Shown here: positions 1 to 9,835 of the stretch, piece after piece
Position numbering within the stretch: position 1 is the first letter of the stretch
Layout of the letters: every line of letters starts with the position of its first letter
NCBI GenBank assembly: GCA_947455485.1
Contig: CANGNV010000009.1
Span: 1 to 64,000 of the forward strand
Origin: Burkholderiaceae bacterium
GTDB taxonomy: Bacteria > Pseudomonadota > Gammaproteobacteria > Burkholderiales > Burkholderiaceae
Length of the DNA: 64,000 bases
Direction: 5' to 3'
The notes under the pieces: generated by a model
Database searches by the model: none
What the model saw: the letters and a program-made list of their open reading frames with translations, nothing else
What the model was told of the DNA's origin: nothing
Program-made: the position numbers and the translations under genes

Positions 1-424
1 AACGTTCCAACATTCTGACTCCGATTTCTTGGTGGGCCATTTCACGACCCCGAAACCGCAGCGTAATCTTTGTCTTATCGCCATCTTCTAAAAAGCGGAT
101 TAGATTGCGTAGCTTCACACCATAGTCACCATCATCTGTGCCGGGACGGAATTTAACCTCCTTCACCTGAATCACTTTTTGCTTGAGCTTAGCTTCATGC
201 AAACGTTTGGCTTCTTGGTACTTGAATTTGCCGAAGTCCATGATGCGGACTACAGGTGGCACAGCCGTCGGAGCAATTTCAACCAAATCGGTCTCTTTCT
301 CTTCTGCTAAAGCCAGGGCTTCACTCAACTTAACTACACCGATGGGTTCTCCATCCAGTCCAATCAGACGCACTTCAGGAGCGGTAATCTCCCGGTTTAT
401 GCGCTGCGATTTATCAGTAGCGAT
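1..424 (-). CDS. infC: Translation initiation factor IF-3 (partial, C-terminus beyond window)
   Basis: IF-3 binds the 30S subunit and checks start-codon/initiator-tRNA pairing. The reverse strand encodes the IF-3 N-domain ([12 protein letters not shown], then APEVRLIG) and the linker/C-domain start ([15 protein letters not shown]), cut by the left edge. No ATG, GTG or TTG lies in frame between the preceding stop (the thrS TAG at 467-469, same frame) and the conserved N-terminus. The only possible starts are ATC at 424-422 or ATT at 433-431. ATC is chosen because an AAAGGA Shine-Dalgarno sequence lies 9 nt upstream, while it directly abuts ATT. A rare start codon is the known basis of IF-3 autoregulation in E. 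coli (AUU). It lies 42 bp downstream of thrS on the same strand. Confidence 0.93.
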   Translation of the reverse strand, partial: MATDKSQRINREITAPEVRLIGLDGEPIGVVKLSEALALAEEKETDLVEIAPTAVPPVVRIMDFGKFKYQEAKRLHEAKLKQKVIQVKEVKFRPGTDDGDYGVKLRNLIRFLEDGDKTKITLRFRGREMAHQEIGVRMLER

Positions 425-466
425 CTTCTTAATTCCTTTAAAAAAACAATAAAAACCATTCCACCC

Positions 467-2389
467 CTAGCTAGGCTCGGGTCCGACTTTCTGGGAAATA
501 TCCTGCTGGAGTCGGGCAACGAAGGCATCAAGAGGCATTACGCCTAAATCCACTCCGCCACGGGCACGAACGGCCACCGAATTACTTTCTGCTTCTTTAT
601 CCCCTACAACTAACAAAAATGGGAGCTTCTGTAATGCGTGCTCGCGTATTTTATACGTAATTTTCTCATTCCGCAAATCCGATTCGACTCTAAACCCTTG
701 TTTTTTCAGAGATTGCTGGACTTTTTGTGCGTATGCAGCGGAATTGTCGGAAATATTGAGGACTACAGCCTGTGTAGGGGCAAGCCAAACTGGCATGTTT
801 CCAGCATGGTTTTCAATCAAAATGCCAATAAAACGCTCTAAAGAGCCCACAATTGCCCTGTGAAGCATCACTGGAGCCTTGCGGGTGTTCTCCTCGGTAA
901 CATATTCAGCACCCAAACGGGCTGGCATTGAGAAATCCACCTGAATCGTGCCGCACTGCCAAGTACGCCCAATGGAGTCCTTGAGGTGATATTCGATCTT
1001 GGGACCGTAAAAAGCACCCTCGCCTGGCAATTCTTCCCATTCTTGGCCTGAAGCAGTCAAAGCACCGCGCAAGGCAGCCTCGGCTTTGTCCCAAATCGCA
1101 TCATCACCAACGCGCTTAGCTGGACGTAAGGCTAACTTAACGGCAACTTCAGTAAATCCAAAATCTTTATAGACGTCGCGAACCGCTTTATCAAATGCTG
1201 CAACTTCTGACTGAATCTGATCTTCGGTACAGAAAATATGGCCATCATCCTGTGTAAAGCCACGTACACGCATCAAGCCGTGCAATGCGCCCGACGGTTC
1301 ATTGCGGTGACACTGACCAAACTCACCGTAACGCAATGGCAGTTCCCGATAGCTATGCAAGCCTGAATTAAAAATCTGAACATGTCCTGGGCAGTTCATC
1401 GGCTTTAATGCATAAGCGCGATTCTCTGACTCAGTTGTAAACATGTTTTCTTTGTAGTTATCCCAGTGGCCAGACTTTTCCCACAATCCCCGATCAAGAA
1501 TTTGTGGAGCCTTCACTTCTTGATAACCTTCGCGCTGATAAACGCGACGCATGTATTGCTCAACTTCTTGCCAAATTGACCAGCCTTTTGGATGCCAGAA
1601 AATTAAACCAGGCGCTTCAGGTTGAAAGTGAAATAAGTCCAAGAACTTACCCAGGCGACGATGGTCGCGCTTCTCAGCCTCTTCAAGCATATGCAAATGC
1701 GCATCTTGATCTTCTTTTTTTAACCAAGCTGTGCCGTAGATACGCTGCAACATCTCATTCTTACTATCGCCACGCCAGTAAGCACCAGCAACGCTTAGAA
1801 GCTTAAACACCTTAAGCTTGCCAGTTGATGGAACGTGCGGTCCACGACATAAGTCAGTGAACTTCCCCTCAGCATACAAAGAGACATCCTCGCCTTGCGG
1901 AATGCTGGAGATAATTTCTGCTTTGTAGTTTTCGCCTTGATCTTTAAAAAACTTTACCGCCTCATCACGAGGCATCACTGTGCGAATCACTGGCTCATCT
2001 TTTTTAGCCAGCTCAGCCATTTTCTTTTCAATCGCTGCCAAGTCTTCTGGTGTGAATGCGCGATGAAATGAGAAGTCGTAATAGAAACCGTTTTCGATTA
2101 CAGGGCCAATAGTGACTTGCGCTTCTGGGAAGAGCTCTTTAACAGCATAGGCCAACAAGTGCGCAGTGGAATGGCGAACAATCTCGAGAGCCTCAGGACT
2201 CTTATCCGTAATGATTGCCAGTTGACTATCTTTGTCGATCACAAAACTGGCATCAACCATCTTGCCGTCGACAATGCCACCGAGAGCAGCTTTGGCAAGA
2301 CCGCTACCGATGCTTTGAGCAACATCGAGAACGCGAACGGGAGCATCAAACTCACGTTTAGATCCATCTGGCAGAGTAACTACAAGCAT
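467..2389 (-). CDS. thrS: Threonyl-tRNA synthetase
   Basis: Cytoplasmic class II synthetase that charges tRNA-Thr and edits mischarged Ser. The order is normal: N-terminal TGS domain (about residues 1-62), editing domain, catalytic core with the zinc-binding Cys in the [10 protein letters not shown] motif, and a C-terminal anticodon-binding domain. At about 640 residues it is full length. The ATG at 2389 is chosen; an in-frame GTG at 2395 would add two residues, and neither has a strong Shine-Dalgarno sequence. It is followed at 42 bp by infC in the usual thrS-infC order. Confidence 0.97.
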   Translation of the reverse strand: MLVVTLPDGSKREFDAPVRVLDVAQSIGSGLAKAALGGIVDGKMVDASFVIDKDSQLAIITDKSPEALEIVRHSTAHLLAYAVKELFPEAQVTIGPVIENGFYYDFSFHRAFTPEDLAAIEKKMAELAKKDEPVIRTVMPRDEAVKFFKDQGENYKAEIISSIPQGEDVSLYAEGKFTDLCRGPHVPSTGKLKVFKLLSVAGAYWRGDSKNEMLQRIYGTAWLKKEDQDAHLHMLEEAEKRDHRRLGKFLDLFHFQPEAPGLIFWHPKGWSIWQEVEQYMRRVYQREGYQEVKAPQILDRGLWEKSGHWDNYKENMFTTESENRAYALKPMNCPGHVQIFNSGLHSYRELPLRYGEFGQCHRNEPSGALHGLMRVRGFTQDDGHIFCTEDQIQSEVAAFDKAVRDVYKDFGFTEVAVKLALRPAKRVGDDAIWDKAEAALRGALTASGQEWEELPGEGAFYGPKIEYHLKDSIGRTWQCGTIQVDFSMPARLGAEYVTEENTRKAPVMLHRAIVGSLERFIGILIENHAGNMPVWLAPTQAVVLNISDNSAAYAQKVQQSLKKQGFRVESDLRNEKITYKIREHALQKLPFLLVVGDKEAESNSVAVRARGGVDLGVMPLDAFVARLQQDISQKVGPEPS

Positions 2390-2447
2390 GACCACCCCAT
2401 CTTATTAAGATTCAGTCGATTGACTGATGTACTACATAACATCCACC

Positions 2448-2482
2448 AAAAAGAAAGCGCGGGAGCTTTTCGGCAACCGCGC
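2448..2482 (-). terminator. Rho-independent terminator after tRNA-Val
   Basis: On the minus strand a GCGCGG / CCGCGC stem (2477-2482 with 2457-2462, 14-nt loop) is followed by TTTCTTTTT (2456-2448). It would end the transcript covering relA and tRNA-Val before thrS. Confidence 0.75.
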
Positions 2483-2502
2483 ACTTTTGGGTCTTTATTC
2501 GT

Positions 2503-2579
2503 TGGTAGGCTCGATTGGACTCGAACCAACGACCCCCACCATGTCAAGGTGGTGCTCTAACCAGCTGAGCTACGAGCCT
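2503..2579 (-). tRNA. tRNA-Val (GAC)
   Basis: A complete 77-nt cloverleaf on the minus strand. The acceptor AGGCTCG pairs with CGAGCCT, the anticodon loop TTGACAT gives anticodon GAC, the T-loop is TTCGAGT, the discriminator is A, and the CCA end is encoded (2503-2505). It lies 18 bp downstream of relA and just before the terminator. Confidence 0.97.
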
Positions 2580-2597
2580 ATATAGCCATAGAGTTTA

Positions 2598-4634
2598 TCA
2601 CCGGCGGCGTACTTGGGTCACCCCTTTGACCTCTTCGAGACTGTTTTGAACCAAACGTAAGGCTTCTGAGTCTTTAATTTCCACAGTCAATAGGATTTGA
2701 GCAAGGCCACGCTTGGCAGACTTACGCAAGTCAATGACGTGGACGCCCTGCCTTGTAAGGATTTCAAACAACTCACGCATGAGCTCGGGACGATCCAGCC
2801 CAGTTACCGCTAAATCAGCTGGAAATACCCGTTTTGCATCACTCGAAGGCAAAGCTTCTGTAGAAGCTGCATTCCAAGCAGTCTGAATAACGCGCTCTGG
2901 AGCTCGCTCCAACAAACCTCTAAACGTTTTGCAAGATCGACGATGTATAGACACACCTCGACCTTGGGTCACAAAACCTGCAATCGCATCCGGTGGTACC
3001 GGTCTACAGCATCGCGCCAACTGGGTCAGCAATGAATCCACCCCAACCACCAAAACATCGCCTGCTTGACCCTGCTTGCGAGTGCTTTGCTTGAGAATAA
3101 TTTCCGGGGTCGTGGCAATCGCTTTAGCCTCTGGTTTTTGCTCGGCTTTGACATCAGCAGACTTAGCGCCTGCTTCTTCATCATCTAAAGCGTTAAACCA
3201 AGTTCGCACACGAGTGCGGGCACGCTGTGAGCGCAAGTAGTTGCGGTTAGGGCTTATCCAATCGCGGGATGGGCCACCATGCTTTACCGCAATGATTTCA
3301 ATTGTTTGGCCATTCTGCAATGGTGTATCCAGAGGAACCATCGCACCGTCGACTCGGGCGCCACGACAGCGATGACCAAGATCAGTATGAACGGCATATG
3401 CAAAGTCGATGGGGGATGAGCCCTTCTCTAATGAAATCACTTTACCCAGCGGAGTTAGAACATAAATATGGTCATCAATCTCATGGTGCTTGAGCTGCTC
3501 CCAAGCATCCTCTTTCCAGGAGATGAGCTGTCTTGCCCAGGCAATCTGACGCTCATAGGCTACTGCTGCACTATGGGTGCCAGATTGATGACTCGGGTTT
3601 GGTGTGGCCGGAGCATTAGAAGCGGGTTTATTTTTTGGCGGAGTAGCAACACCAACGTAAGCACCCTCTTTATAGCGCCAGTGTGCAGCCAAACCATACT
3701 CAGCTTGTTGATGCATTTCATTGGTGCGCACCTGAATTTCAAAGGCGGTGCCGTGCTCGTCCATTACTACGGTATGCAAAGATTGATAGCCGTTGGGTTT
3801 AGGCCTAGCGATGTAATCATCGAACTCACGTGGGACTGGCTGCCATACGTTATGCACTATGCCCAAAATGGCGTAGCAAGATTTGACATCCTCAACCAGA
3901 ACTCTAAATGCCCTGACATCATAGAGATTGGCAAAGTCGAGTGACTTACCTTGCATCTTTTTCCAAATACTGTAGATGTGCTTTGGGCGACCCTGGACCT
4001 CACCTTGAATATGCGCGGCATTTAATTCTTCTTTGAGCTTTCTGACAATCTGCTCGATAAAAGATTCACGCTCTTTGCGCTTGCCGTCTAACATCTTGGC
4101 GATGTCGCGATAGACCTCAGGGGAAAGAACTCGAAATGCCAAATCCTCCATCTCCCATTTCATTTGCCAAATACCAAGACGATTCGCGAGCGATGCGTCA
4201 ATATTCAGAATCTCTTGCGCCCAGGCTTTTGGCATCTCCAGCTTTTCTTGAGCAACCCAACGCAGCGTTTGCAAGCGAGAGGCAAGATAGATAAGGACAA
4301 CGCGTAAGTCATCACCAAAGGCGAGCAACATCTTTCTGAGCATTTCTTCTTGCCCAGAAATACTTAGGCCACCATCGTTACGTACTAGCTTGGCTTGAGC
4401 CTGTCTGAGGCCGCGGTATCCAATTAGGAGTTTGGCCGACTCATCACCAATAAGCTTAGTCAGCGCTTCTTTTCCATGGGTGCGCGCAATATTAGTTGCA
4501 GCGGTTAGAGTTGCCTCATCAAGGTGTAGCTGCTTGAGGATACTAAGAACACCAGCAGCATGATTTTCTGAGGGCTCACCATACCAGCCATCAACAATTT
4601 TGACGCTCTCAGATGCATTGCCAACATTGGACAT
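2598..4634 (-). CDS. relA: (p)ppGpp synthetase RelA
   Basis: Ribosome-associated GTP pyrophosphokinase of the stringent response. Order: degenerate HD domain (about 40-190, without the HD hydrolase signature), synthetase domain (about 210-330), TGS domain (about 390-450), and a C-terminal ACT domain (about 605-678). The synthetase carries the EFDD motif (270-273), the acidic EXDD variant of monofunctional RelA rather than the RXKD of bifunctional SpoT. At 678 residues it is shorter than E. coli RelA (744). It starts 15 bp after the upstream cation-efflux/hydrolase gene, so the two are probably co-transcribed, with tRNA-Val following. Confidence 0.95.
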   Translation of the reverse strand: MSNVGNASESVKIVDGWYGEPSENHAAGVLSILKQLHLDEATLTAATNIARTHGKEALTKLIGDESAKLLIGYRGLRQAQAKLVRNDGGLSISGQEEMLRKMLLAFGDDLRVVLIYLASRLQTLRWVAQEKLEMPKAWAQEILNIDASLANRLGIWQMKWEMEDLAFRVLSPEVYRDIAKMLDGKRKERESFIEQIVRKLKEELNAAHIQGEVQGRPKHIYSIWKKMQGKSLDFANLYDVRAFRVLVEDVKSCYAILGIVHNVWQPVPREFDDYIARPKPNGYQSLHTVVMDEHGTAFEIQVRTNEMHQQAEYGLAAHWRYKEGAYVGVATPPKNKPASNAPATPNPSHQSGTHSAAVAYERQIAWARQLISWKEDAWEQLKHHEIDDHIYVLTPLGKVISLEKGSSPIDFAYAVHTDLGHRCRGARVDGAMVPLDTPLQNGQTIEIIAVKHGGPSRDWISPNRNYLRSQRARTRVRTWFNALDDEEAGAKSADVKAEQKPEAKAIATTPEIILKQSTRKQGQAGDVLVVGVDSLLTQLARCCRPVPPDAIAGFVTQGRGVSIHRRSCKTFRGLLERAPERVIQTAWNAASTEALPSSDAKRVFPADLAVTGLDRPELMRELFEILTRQGVHVIDLRKSAKRGLAQILLTVEIKDSEALRLVQNSLEEVKGVTQVRRR

Positions 4635-4649
4635 GGGCGACTAAAGTCC

Positions 4650-6470
4650 TTAACTAAAGAATTCTTTTGCTAGAGCAACTTGTTCTGACTTCACAAAAGC
4701 AGGTGCATGCCCTACCCCTGGAATTTCAATACTCCGAATATACGGATTGACCTTACACATCTCCGCTACGGTTTTAGCGGAAAGCAAATCCGATTCGCCA
4801 CCACGCACAATCAGCATCGGAATATGGATTTGTTTGAAGGCGTGCCACATAGCCATCTCTCCCGCCTTTGCCATAATCGGATTTACCGAAGCAAACGGTA
4901 CGGAAATATCCGGGTCATAGTGCATAACCCACAGACCATCCTTTTGAACCAGCATCGGCCCGTTATAAATTTCCCACTCATCGGGCGTATGACTACCAAA
5001 CGAAGCGCAAATCTCATTTAAGCGTTGCAAGGCATCTGCACGATTAGTAAAGGTGAATGGTTGACCAACGTAGGAACCTAAGCGCTTAATTGCCTCGGGC
5101 TCTATCCGTGGACCAACATCGTTAATTAACATGCGACGGATTGGATTCTTGGGCATCGAGGCATAAACCATACCAATCAAACCACCCATAGAGGTTCCAA
5201 ACCAATCTACCTGTGCAACGCCAAGTTGATTAATCAAGCTTGCCATATCTGCTACGTATTGCGGCACGGCATACAACATTGGATTCTTGAGACGATCAGA
5301 ATCGCCCCGACCGACCACATCAGGGCAGACGACGTAGTAATCATTGCTCATCGCCTCAGCTAGGGTTTTGAAATCACTACCTCTACGAGTTAAGCCATGA
5401 ACACAAACCAATACCTTTGGATTATTTGGATTTCCCCAGGCGTGATAAGCCATACGATGCGGACCATCAGGGCTGGTGCAAGCAACGAAGAAGGTATCAC
5501 CATGATGAGTTACATTCGGCCTTTTAATATCCTCATTCAAGTGCTCATCATGGGTATGCTCATCTGTCATACCGGCAATTTCAGGCTGCAGAGTGACATG
5601 ATCAATACCATGTTTGTCCAATAGCATCGCATTGATGCGCGTCATGATATCTGGCCACTCATTCATCTGCTCGATTTCAATATGGCCAATCAAAGCTGGA
5701 AAGCTAGGCGTCATTTCCCAAACATGTAAATCATGAACAGCCAATACACCTGGAACTTTTTTAAGATCACTACCTACTTGTAGATAGTCAATATGTAGCG
5801 GTACACCCTCCATCAAGAAGTGGTAGGACTCGCGCAAGATGGAAACAGTAGACTTCAAAATTAAGAGTGAAACCAGAATAGAAAGAATGGCATCAATTGG
5901 CATCCAGCCAGTTAGCTGAATCACGATACCAGCAATCAAGGCAGCTACAGAGCCCAATAGATCGCCCATTACATGAACCAATGCGGCACGCGTGTTGACA
6001 CTCTTCTTATCGCGCGAAAGTACCCATGCCACGACAATATTCATTAGTAGGCCAATAGCAGCTACCACGGTCACTGTTAATCCATCAACCTTATGTGGAT
6101 CATAAAATCGACTAACTGCCTCAACCATAATCCAAACTACTAAGGCTAACATTGCAATGCTATTTACAAAGGCGGCCAATGCTTCTGCGCGTCCAAAGCC
6201 AAAAGAATGTTTAGGTGATGGCGGACGACGAGAAATAATTTGCGCTAACAAAGCCAAGCCTAATGCGGCTGCATCAGTCACCATGTGACCCGCATCCGAT
6301 ATCAATGCCAATGAATTCGCAAAATAAGCTGCCGCACCCTCTACCCCAGAAAAACCTAGCGTCAGAACTAAAGCAATGAGGAGGAGGTTTTGATTAGAGA
6401 CCTGTTTGGCATGGGAATGCTTAGCATCACCCTGCTTGTGCGCATGAAGCGAATGATCTACAGCACTCAT
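4650..6470 (-). CDS. Cation diffusion facilitator fused to alpha/beta hydrolase
   Basis: One unbroken 606-codon frame holds two proteins. Residues 1-300 are a cation diffusion facilitator (Zn/Co/Cd-H+ antiporter) with a His-rich N-terminus, six hydrophobic segments, the metal-site motif ISDAGHMVTD (57-66), a second His/Asp pair (H166, D170), and a cytoplasmic C-domain. After a His/Asp-rich linker (about 301-323), residues 325-606 form an alpha/beta hydrolase with oxyanion HG (358-359), nucleophile elbow GTSMGG (Ser427), a late GGESD acid region and a GVGHAP histidine. The hydrolase substrate is unknown. It lies directly upstream of relA. No stop or frameshift separates the halves, so this is a fusion and not an annotation error, barring a sequencing fault. 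Confidence 0.9.
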   Translation of the reverse strand: MSAVDHSLHAHKQGDAKHSHAKQVSNQNLLLIALVLTLGFSGVEGAAAYFANSLALISDAGHMVTDAAALGLALLAQIISRRPPSPKHSFGFGRAEALAAFVNSIAMLALVVWIMVEAVSRFYDPHKVDGLTVTVVAAIGLLMNIVVAWVLSRDKKSVNTRAALVHVMGDLLGSVAALIAGIVIQLTGWMPIDAILSILVSLLILKSTVSILRESYHFLMEGVPLHIDYLQVGSDLKKVPGVLAVHDLHVWEMTPSFPALIGHIEIEQMNEWPDIMTRINAMLLDKHGIDHVTLQPEIAGMTDEHTHDEHLNEDIKRPNVTHHGDTFFVACTSPDGPHRMAYHAWGNPNNPKVLVCVHGLTRRGSDFKTLAEAMSNDYYVVCPDVVGRGDSDRLKNPMLYAVPQYVADMASLINQLGVAQVDWFGTSMGGLIGMVYASMPKNPIRRMLINDVGPRIEPEAIKRLGSYVGQPFTFTNRADALQRLNEICASFGSHTPDEWEIYNGPMLVQKDGLWVMHYDPDISVPFASVNPIMAKAGEMAMWHAFKQIHIPMLIVRGGESDLLSAKTVAEMCKVNPYIRSIEIPGVGHAPAFVKSEQVALAKEFFS

Positions 6471-6482
6471 AAAAGGCTCTTT

Positions 6483-6512
6483 AGAAATAGAAATGGGGTC
6501 ATTGACCCCATT
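6483..6512 (-). terminator. Terminator downstream of scoB
   Basis: AATGGGGTCA (6492-6501) pairs with TGACCCCATT (6503-6512), giving a 10-bp stem with a minimal loop. On the minus strand TCTATTTCT follows. The T-run is imperfect. It separates scoAB from the cation-efflux fusion gene. Confidence 0.6.
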
Positions 6513-6535
6513 ATTTCACTATCCGATGAAAAAGG

Positions 6536-7186
6536 TTAGAAACCTGATGTATCGACAGGGGCACCTGTTTTAGACACAACGTGTTCCTTAGATACGCCTG
6601 GAGCCAACTCGACCAACTTCAAGCCCTTAGGAGTGATATCAAGGACGCAAAGGTCAGTGATGATGCGACTAATTACGCCTACCCCAGTCAATGGCAAAGT
6701 GCATTTAGGCAAGATCTTGATTTCTTCTGTGCCATCTTTCTTCTTAGCGACGTGCTCCATTAGGACAACTACATGCTTAACGCCAGCAACCAAATCCATT
6801 GCGCCGCCCATACCTTTAACCATCTTGCCTGGAATCATCCAGTTCGCCAAGTCGCCATACTCACTTACCTGCATCGCACCCAAAATCGCGATATTGATTT
6901 TTCCACCACGAATCATTCCAAATGAATCTGCAGAAGAGAAAATGGAAGAGCCCGGCAAAGTAGTAATTGTTTGCTTACCAGCATTAATCAAATCAGCATC
7001 AATTGTTTCTTCAGTTGGAAATGGGCCAATACCCAATAAACCATTTTCAGATTGAAGCCATACTTCCATATCTTTTGGTACATAGTTTGCAACCAGGGTT
7101 GGCATGCCAATACCCAAGTTCACGTAGTAACCATCTTTTAGCTCTTTAGCAGCACGTGCTGCCATTTCTTCTCTATTCCAAGGCAT
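6536..7186 (-). CDS. scoB: 3-oxoacid CoA-transferase subunit B
   Basis: Beta subunit of succinyl-CoA:3-ketoacid CoA-transferase, which moves CoA from succinyl-CoA to acetoacetate in ketone-body or short-chain acid use. The 216-residue protein has the family start ([20 protein letters not shown]) and the [10 protein letters not shown] motif holding the catalytic Glu that forms the glutamyl-CoA intermediate. AGGAAG precedes the ATG at a normal distance. It follows scoA by 50 bp and forms an operon with it. Confidence 0.94.
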   Translation of the reverse strand: MPWNREEMAARAAKELKDGYYVNLGIGMPTLVANYVPKDMEVWLQSENGLLGIGPFPTEETIDADLINAGKQTITTLPGSSIFSSADSFGMIRGGKINIAILGAMQVSEYGDLANWMIPGKMVKGMGGAMDLVAGVKHVVVLMEHVAKKKDGTEEIKILPKCTLPLTGVGVISRIITDLCVLDITPKGLKLVELAPGVSKEHVVSKTGAPVDTSGF

Positions 7187-7219
7187 ATCGATCTTCCTAA
7201 ATATTCTGTACGGTGTATA

Positions 7220-7243
7220 GGCTTAACTATTGCTAGTTAAGCC
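7220..7243 (-). other. Intercistronic hairpin between scoA and scoB
   Basis: GGCTTAACTA (7220-7229) is perfectly complementary to TAGTTAAGCC (7234-7243) with a 4-nt loop, and it spans the scoA stop. No T-run follows on either strand. An mRNA processing or stabilising role is more likely than termination. Confidence 0.45.
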
Positions 7244-7935
7244 TTTGATAAAGTGCGCTGCTCAATACGCTTCTCAGGCTCAGTATTGAGCACCAAGCGA
7301 TGCACGTAGATACCTGGAGTATGAATTTGGTCTGGATCCAACTCGCCGTTCTCCACAATCTCCTCTACTTCAGCAACAGTGATCTTGCCTGCCATTGCAA
7401 CAACTGGATTGAAGTTACGAGCCGTATAGCGATACACCAGATTGCCAGATTTATCGGCTTTCCATGCTTTCACTAAAGAAATGTCTGAAATGATTGAACG
7501 CTCCATGATGTAGCGCTCACCGTCGAATTCTTTTTCTTCCTTACCTTCAGCAACTAAAGTGCCCACACCTGTTTTGGTGTAGAAAGCCGGAATACCGCAA
7601 CCGCCTGCACGCAGCTTTTCTGCTAAGGTTCCTTGCGGAGTAAATTCCAACTCAAGCTCGCCAGCTAAAAACTGACGCTCAAACTCTTTGTTCTCACCCA
7701 CATAAGATGCAACCATCTTCTTTACTTGCCTTGAGTTCAATAGCAAACCCAGGCCAAAGCCATCTACCCCAGCATTATTAGCAATCGCTGTCAGATTTTG
7801 CGCACCAAGATCCTTAACCGCTTGAATCAAGGCTTCAGGAATACCGCACAAACCAAAACCGCCAACGGCGAGCTTCTGGCCATCCTTCAAGATATCCCGT
7901 AGGGCATCTACAGCTGATGGGTAAGTCTTATTCAT
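7237..7935 (-). CDS. scoA: 3-oxoacid CoA-transferase subunit A
   Basis: Alpha subunit of the same CoA-transferase. It shows the family glycine-rich CoA-binding segment ([17 protein letters not shown], about residues 20-36) and the later [19 protein letters not shown] motif. At 232 residues it has the usual subunit length. AGGA lies 7 nt before the ATG. It is divergent from the ETF-ubiquinone oxidoreductase gene across 206 bp. Confidence 0.94.
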   Translation of the reverse strand: MNKTYPSAVDALRDILKDGQKLAVGGFGLCGIPEALIQAVKDLGAQNLTAIANNAGVDGFGLGLLLNSRQVKKMVASYVGENKEFERQFLAGELELEFTPQGTLAEKLRAGGCGIPAFYTKTGVGTLVAEGKEEKEFDGERYIMERSIISDISLVKAWKADKSGNLVYRYTARNFNPVVAMAGKITVAEVEEIVENGELDPDQIHTPGIYVHRLVLNTEPEKRIEQRTLSKA

Positions 7936-8141
7936 AAATTAGTCCTAATATTGCCAAAAAGGGTAAAAAAGCAATCATAACGCCTTAGCCTCTCAAGCCT
8001 ATAAGCATTGGGCACCAACCTGGTTTTTCTGGCTTAGAACTAAACTATAGGTGTGATTTGGGGCTATATAAATGGCAGAAATGCTTAAAACCCCCCAAAT
8101 ACCTTAAGCACCCTATTTATAAGCATCGCCGGAGAAATTAA

Positions 8142-9812
8142 ATGACTGCCCAGGAATTACTCGAACAGTTTGGCCCTAGAGAATCGATGGATTACGACCT
8201 AGTCATCGTAGGTGGTGGCCCGGCAGGCTTATCTGCAGCTATTAAAGCAAAACAGTTAGCTAACGAATCTGGTAAAGAGATTAGCGTTTGCGTTCTCGAA
8301 AAGGGATCTGAAATCGGCGCACATATTCTGTCTGGCGCAGTGATGGATCCCAAGGCGCTGACTGAACTCTTCCCTAACTGGAAAGAACTAGGCGCACCTC
8401 TCGATACCGAAGTCAGCCAAGATCAGTTTTTGTTTCTGACTAAAGAGAGTTCATTCCAAGTTCCGAATTGGATGCTGCCCCACTGCTTTAAGAATGAAGG
8501 TAACTACATTGTTAGCTTAGCCAATGTGACTCGCTGGCTAGGTCAGCAAGCTGAGAATCTCGGTGTAGAAATTTTCCCGGGATTTCCAGCTGCAGAAATT
8601 CTGTACAACGAGCAAGGCGCAGTTTGTGGCGTTATTACTGGTGCAATGGGTCTGGATAAAGAAGGTCAACCCACTGATCAATTTCAACTCGGCATGGAAT
8701 TGCGTGCCAAGTACACTCTGTTCGCCGAAGGTTCACGCGGACATTTAGGCAAGCAACTCATTAGCAAGTTTGAGCTGGATAAAGATGCTGATCCACAAAG
8801 CTACGGCATTGGTATTAAAGAGTTATGGGAAGTCGAACCTTCTAAGAGTAAACCTGGTCTAGTGGTTCATACCGCTGGCTGGCCATTAGAGAGCGATACC
8901 TATGGCGGCTCATTCTTGTATCACTTGGGTGACAACAAAGTTGCTGTTGGCTTAGTGGTGGGCCTTTCGTATAAGAACCCTTACCTCTCGCCGTTTGAAG
9001 AGTTCCAGCGCTATAAGTTGCATCCAAAGATTCGTGAGACATTTGAAGGTGGAAAACGCCTGGCCTATGGCGCACGTGCATTGACAGCGGGTGGCTTAAA
9101 TAGCTTACCTAAAACTGTTTTTCCGGGTGGTGCATTAATTGGTTGTGATGCTGGATTCTTAAATGCATCACGTATTAAAGGAAGTCATGCAGCTATTAAG
9201 ACCGGCATGCTTGCTGCTGAAGCTGCCGTAGCTGCGCTTGCTGAGAATCGTTCCGCCGATGTGTTGGCTGCGTATCCAAGTGCATTTAAAAATAGCTGGC
9301 TCCATACTGAATTAAGTCAGGCACGTAACTTTAAGCCGTGGATGTCTAAAGGTTTGTATTTGGGGACCCTCATGGTTGGCCTTGAACAAAAACTTTTGGG
9401 CGGCAACATGCCTTGGACAATTCATTTGAAGCATGCAGATCATGAGTGCCTTGAACCAGCAGCGCAGCATCAACCAATTGACTATCCAAAGCCCGATGGC
9501 AAGATTACGTTTGACCGCCTCTCATCCGTATTTATCTCCAATACGAATCATGCCGAGAATCAACCCATCCACCTCACTCTAAAAGATGCATCGGTACCAG
9601 TGAGCTTGAATCTCAAAACTTACGCAGGACCAGAGCAACGTTACTGCCCTGCTGGTGTGTATGAATATGTAGAAAAGGATGGACAAGCGCAGTTGCAAAT
9701 TAATTCGCAAAACTGTGTGCACTGCAAGACTTGCGATATCAAGGACCCAAGTCAAAACATTGTTTGGATTACCCCTGAAGGTGGCGGTGGCCCTAACTAT
9801 GGGTCAATGTAA
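8142..9812 (+). CDS. Electron transfer flavoprotein-ubiquinone oxidoreductase
   Basis: Membrane-associated FAD/4Fe-4S enzyme that passes electrons from reduced ETF, fed by acyl-CoA dehydrogenases, to ubiquinone. The N-terminus has the FAD dinucleotide motif VIVGGGPAGLSAA (about 22-34), with the quinone/FAD domain in the middle. The C-terminus has the iron-sulfur cysteines (YCPAG, then CVHCKTCDIKDP). The length of 556 residues is typical. GGAG lies 7 nt before the ATG. It is divergent from scoAB, which fits a fatty- or keto-acid oxidation setting. Confidence 0.96.
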   Translation: MTAQELLEQFGPRESMDYDLVIVGGGPAGLSAAIKAKQLANESGKEISVCVLEKGSEIGAHILSGAVMDPKALTELFPNWKELGAPLDTEVSQDQFLFLTKESSFQVPNWMLPHCFKNEGNYIVSLANVTRWLGQQAENLGVEIFPGFPAAEILYNEQGAVCGVITGAMGLDKEGQPTDQFQLGMELRAKYTLFAEGSRGHLGKQLISKFELDKDADPQSYGIGIKELWEVEPSKSKPGLVVHTAGWPLESDTYGGSFLYHLGDNKVAVGLVVGLSYKNPYLSPFEEFQRYKLHPKIRETFEGGKRLAYGARALTAGGLNSLPKTVFPGGALIGCDAGFLNASRIKGSHAAIKTGMLAAEAAVAALAENRSADVLAAYPSAFKNSWLHTELSQARNFKPWMSKGLYLGTLMVGLEQKLLGGNMPWTIHLKHADHECLEPAAQHQPIDYPKPDGKITFDRLSSVFISNTNHAENQPIHLTLKDASVPVSLNLKTYAGPEQRYCPAGVYEYVEKDGQAQLQINSQNCVHCKTCDIKDPSQNIVWITPEGGGGPNYGSM

Positions 9813-9835
9813 AGATCGTTATTTTCAGTGCTTGC

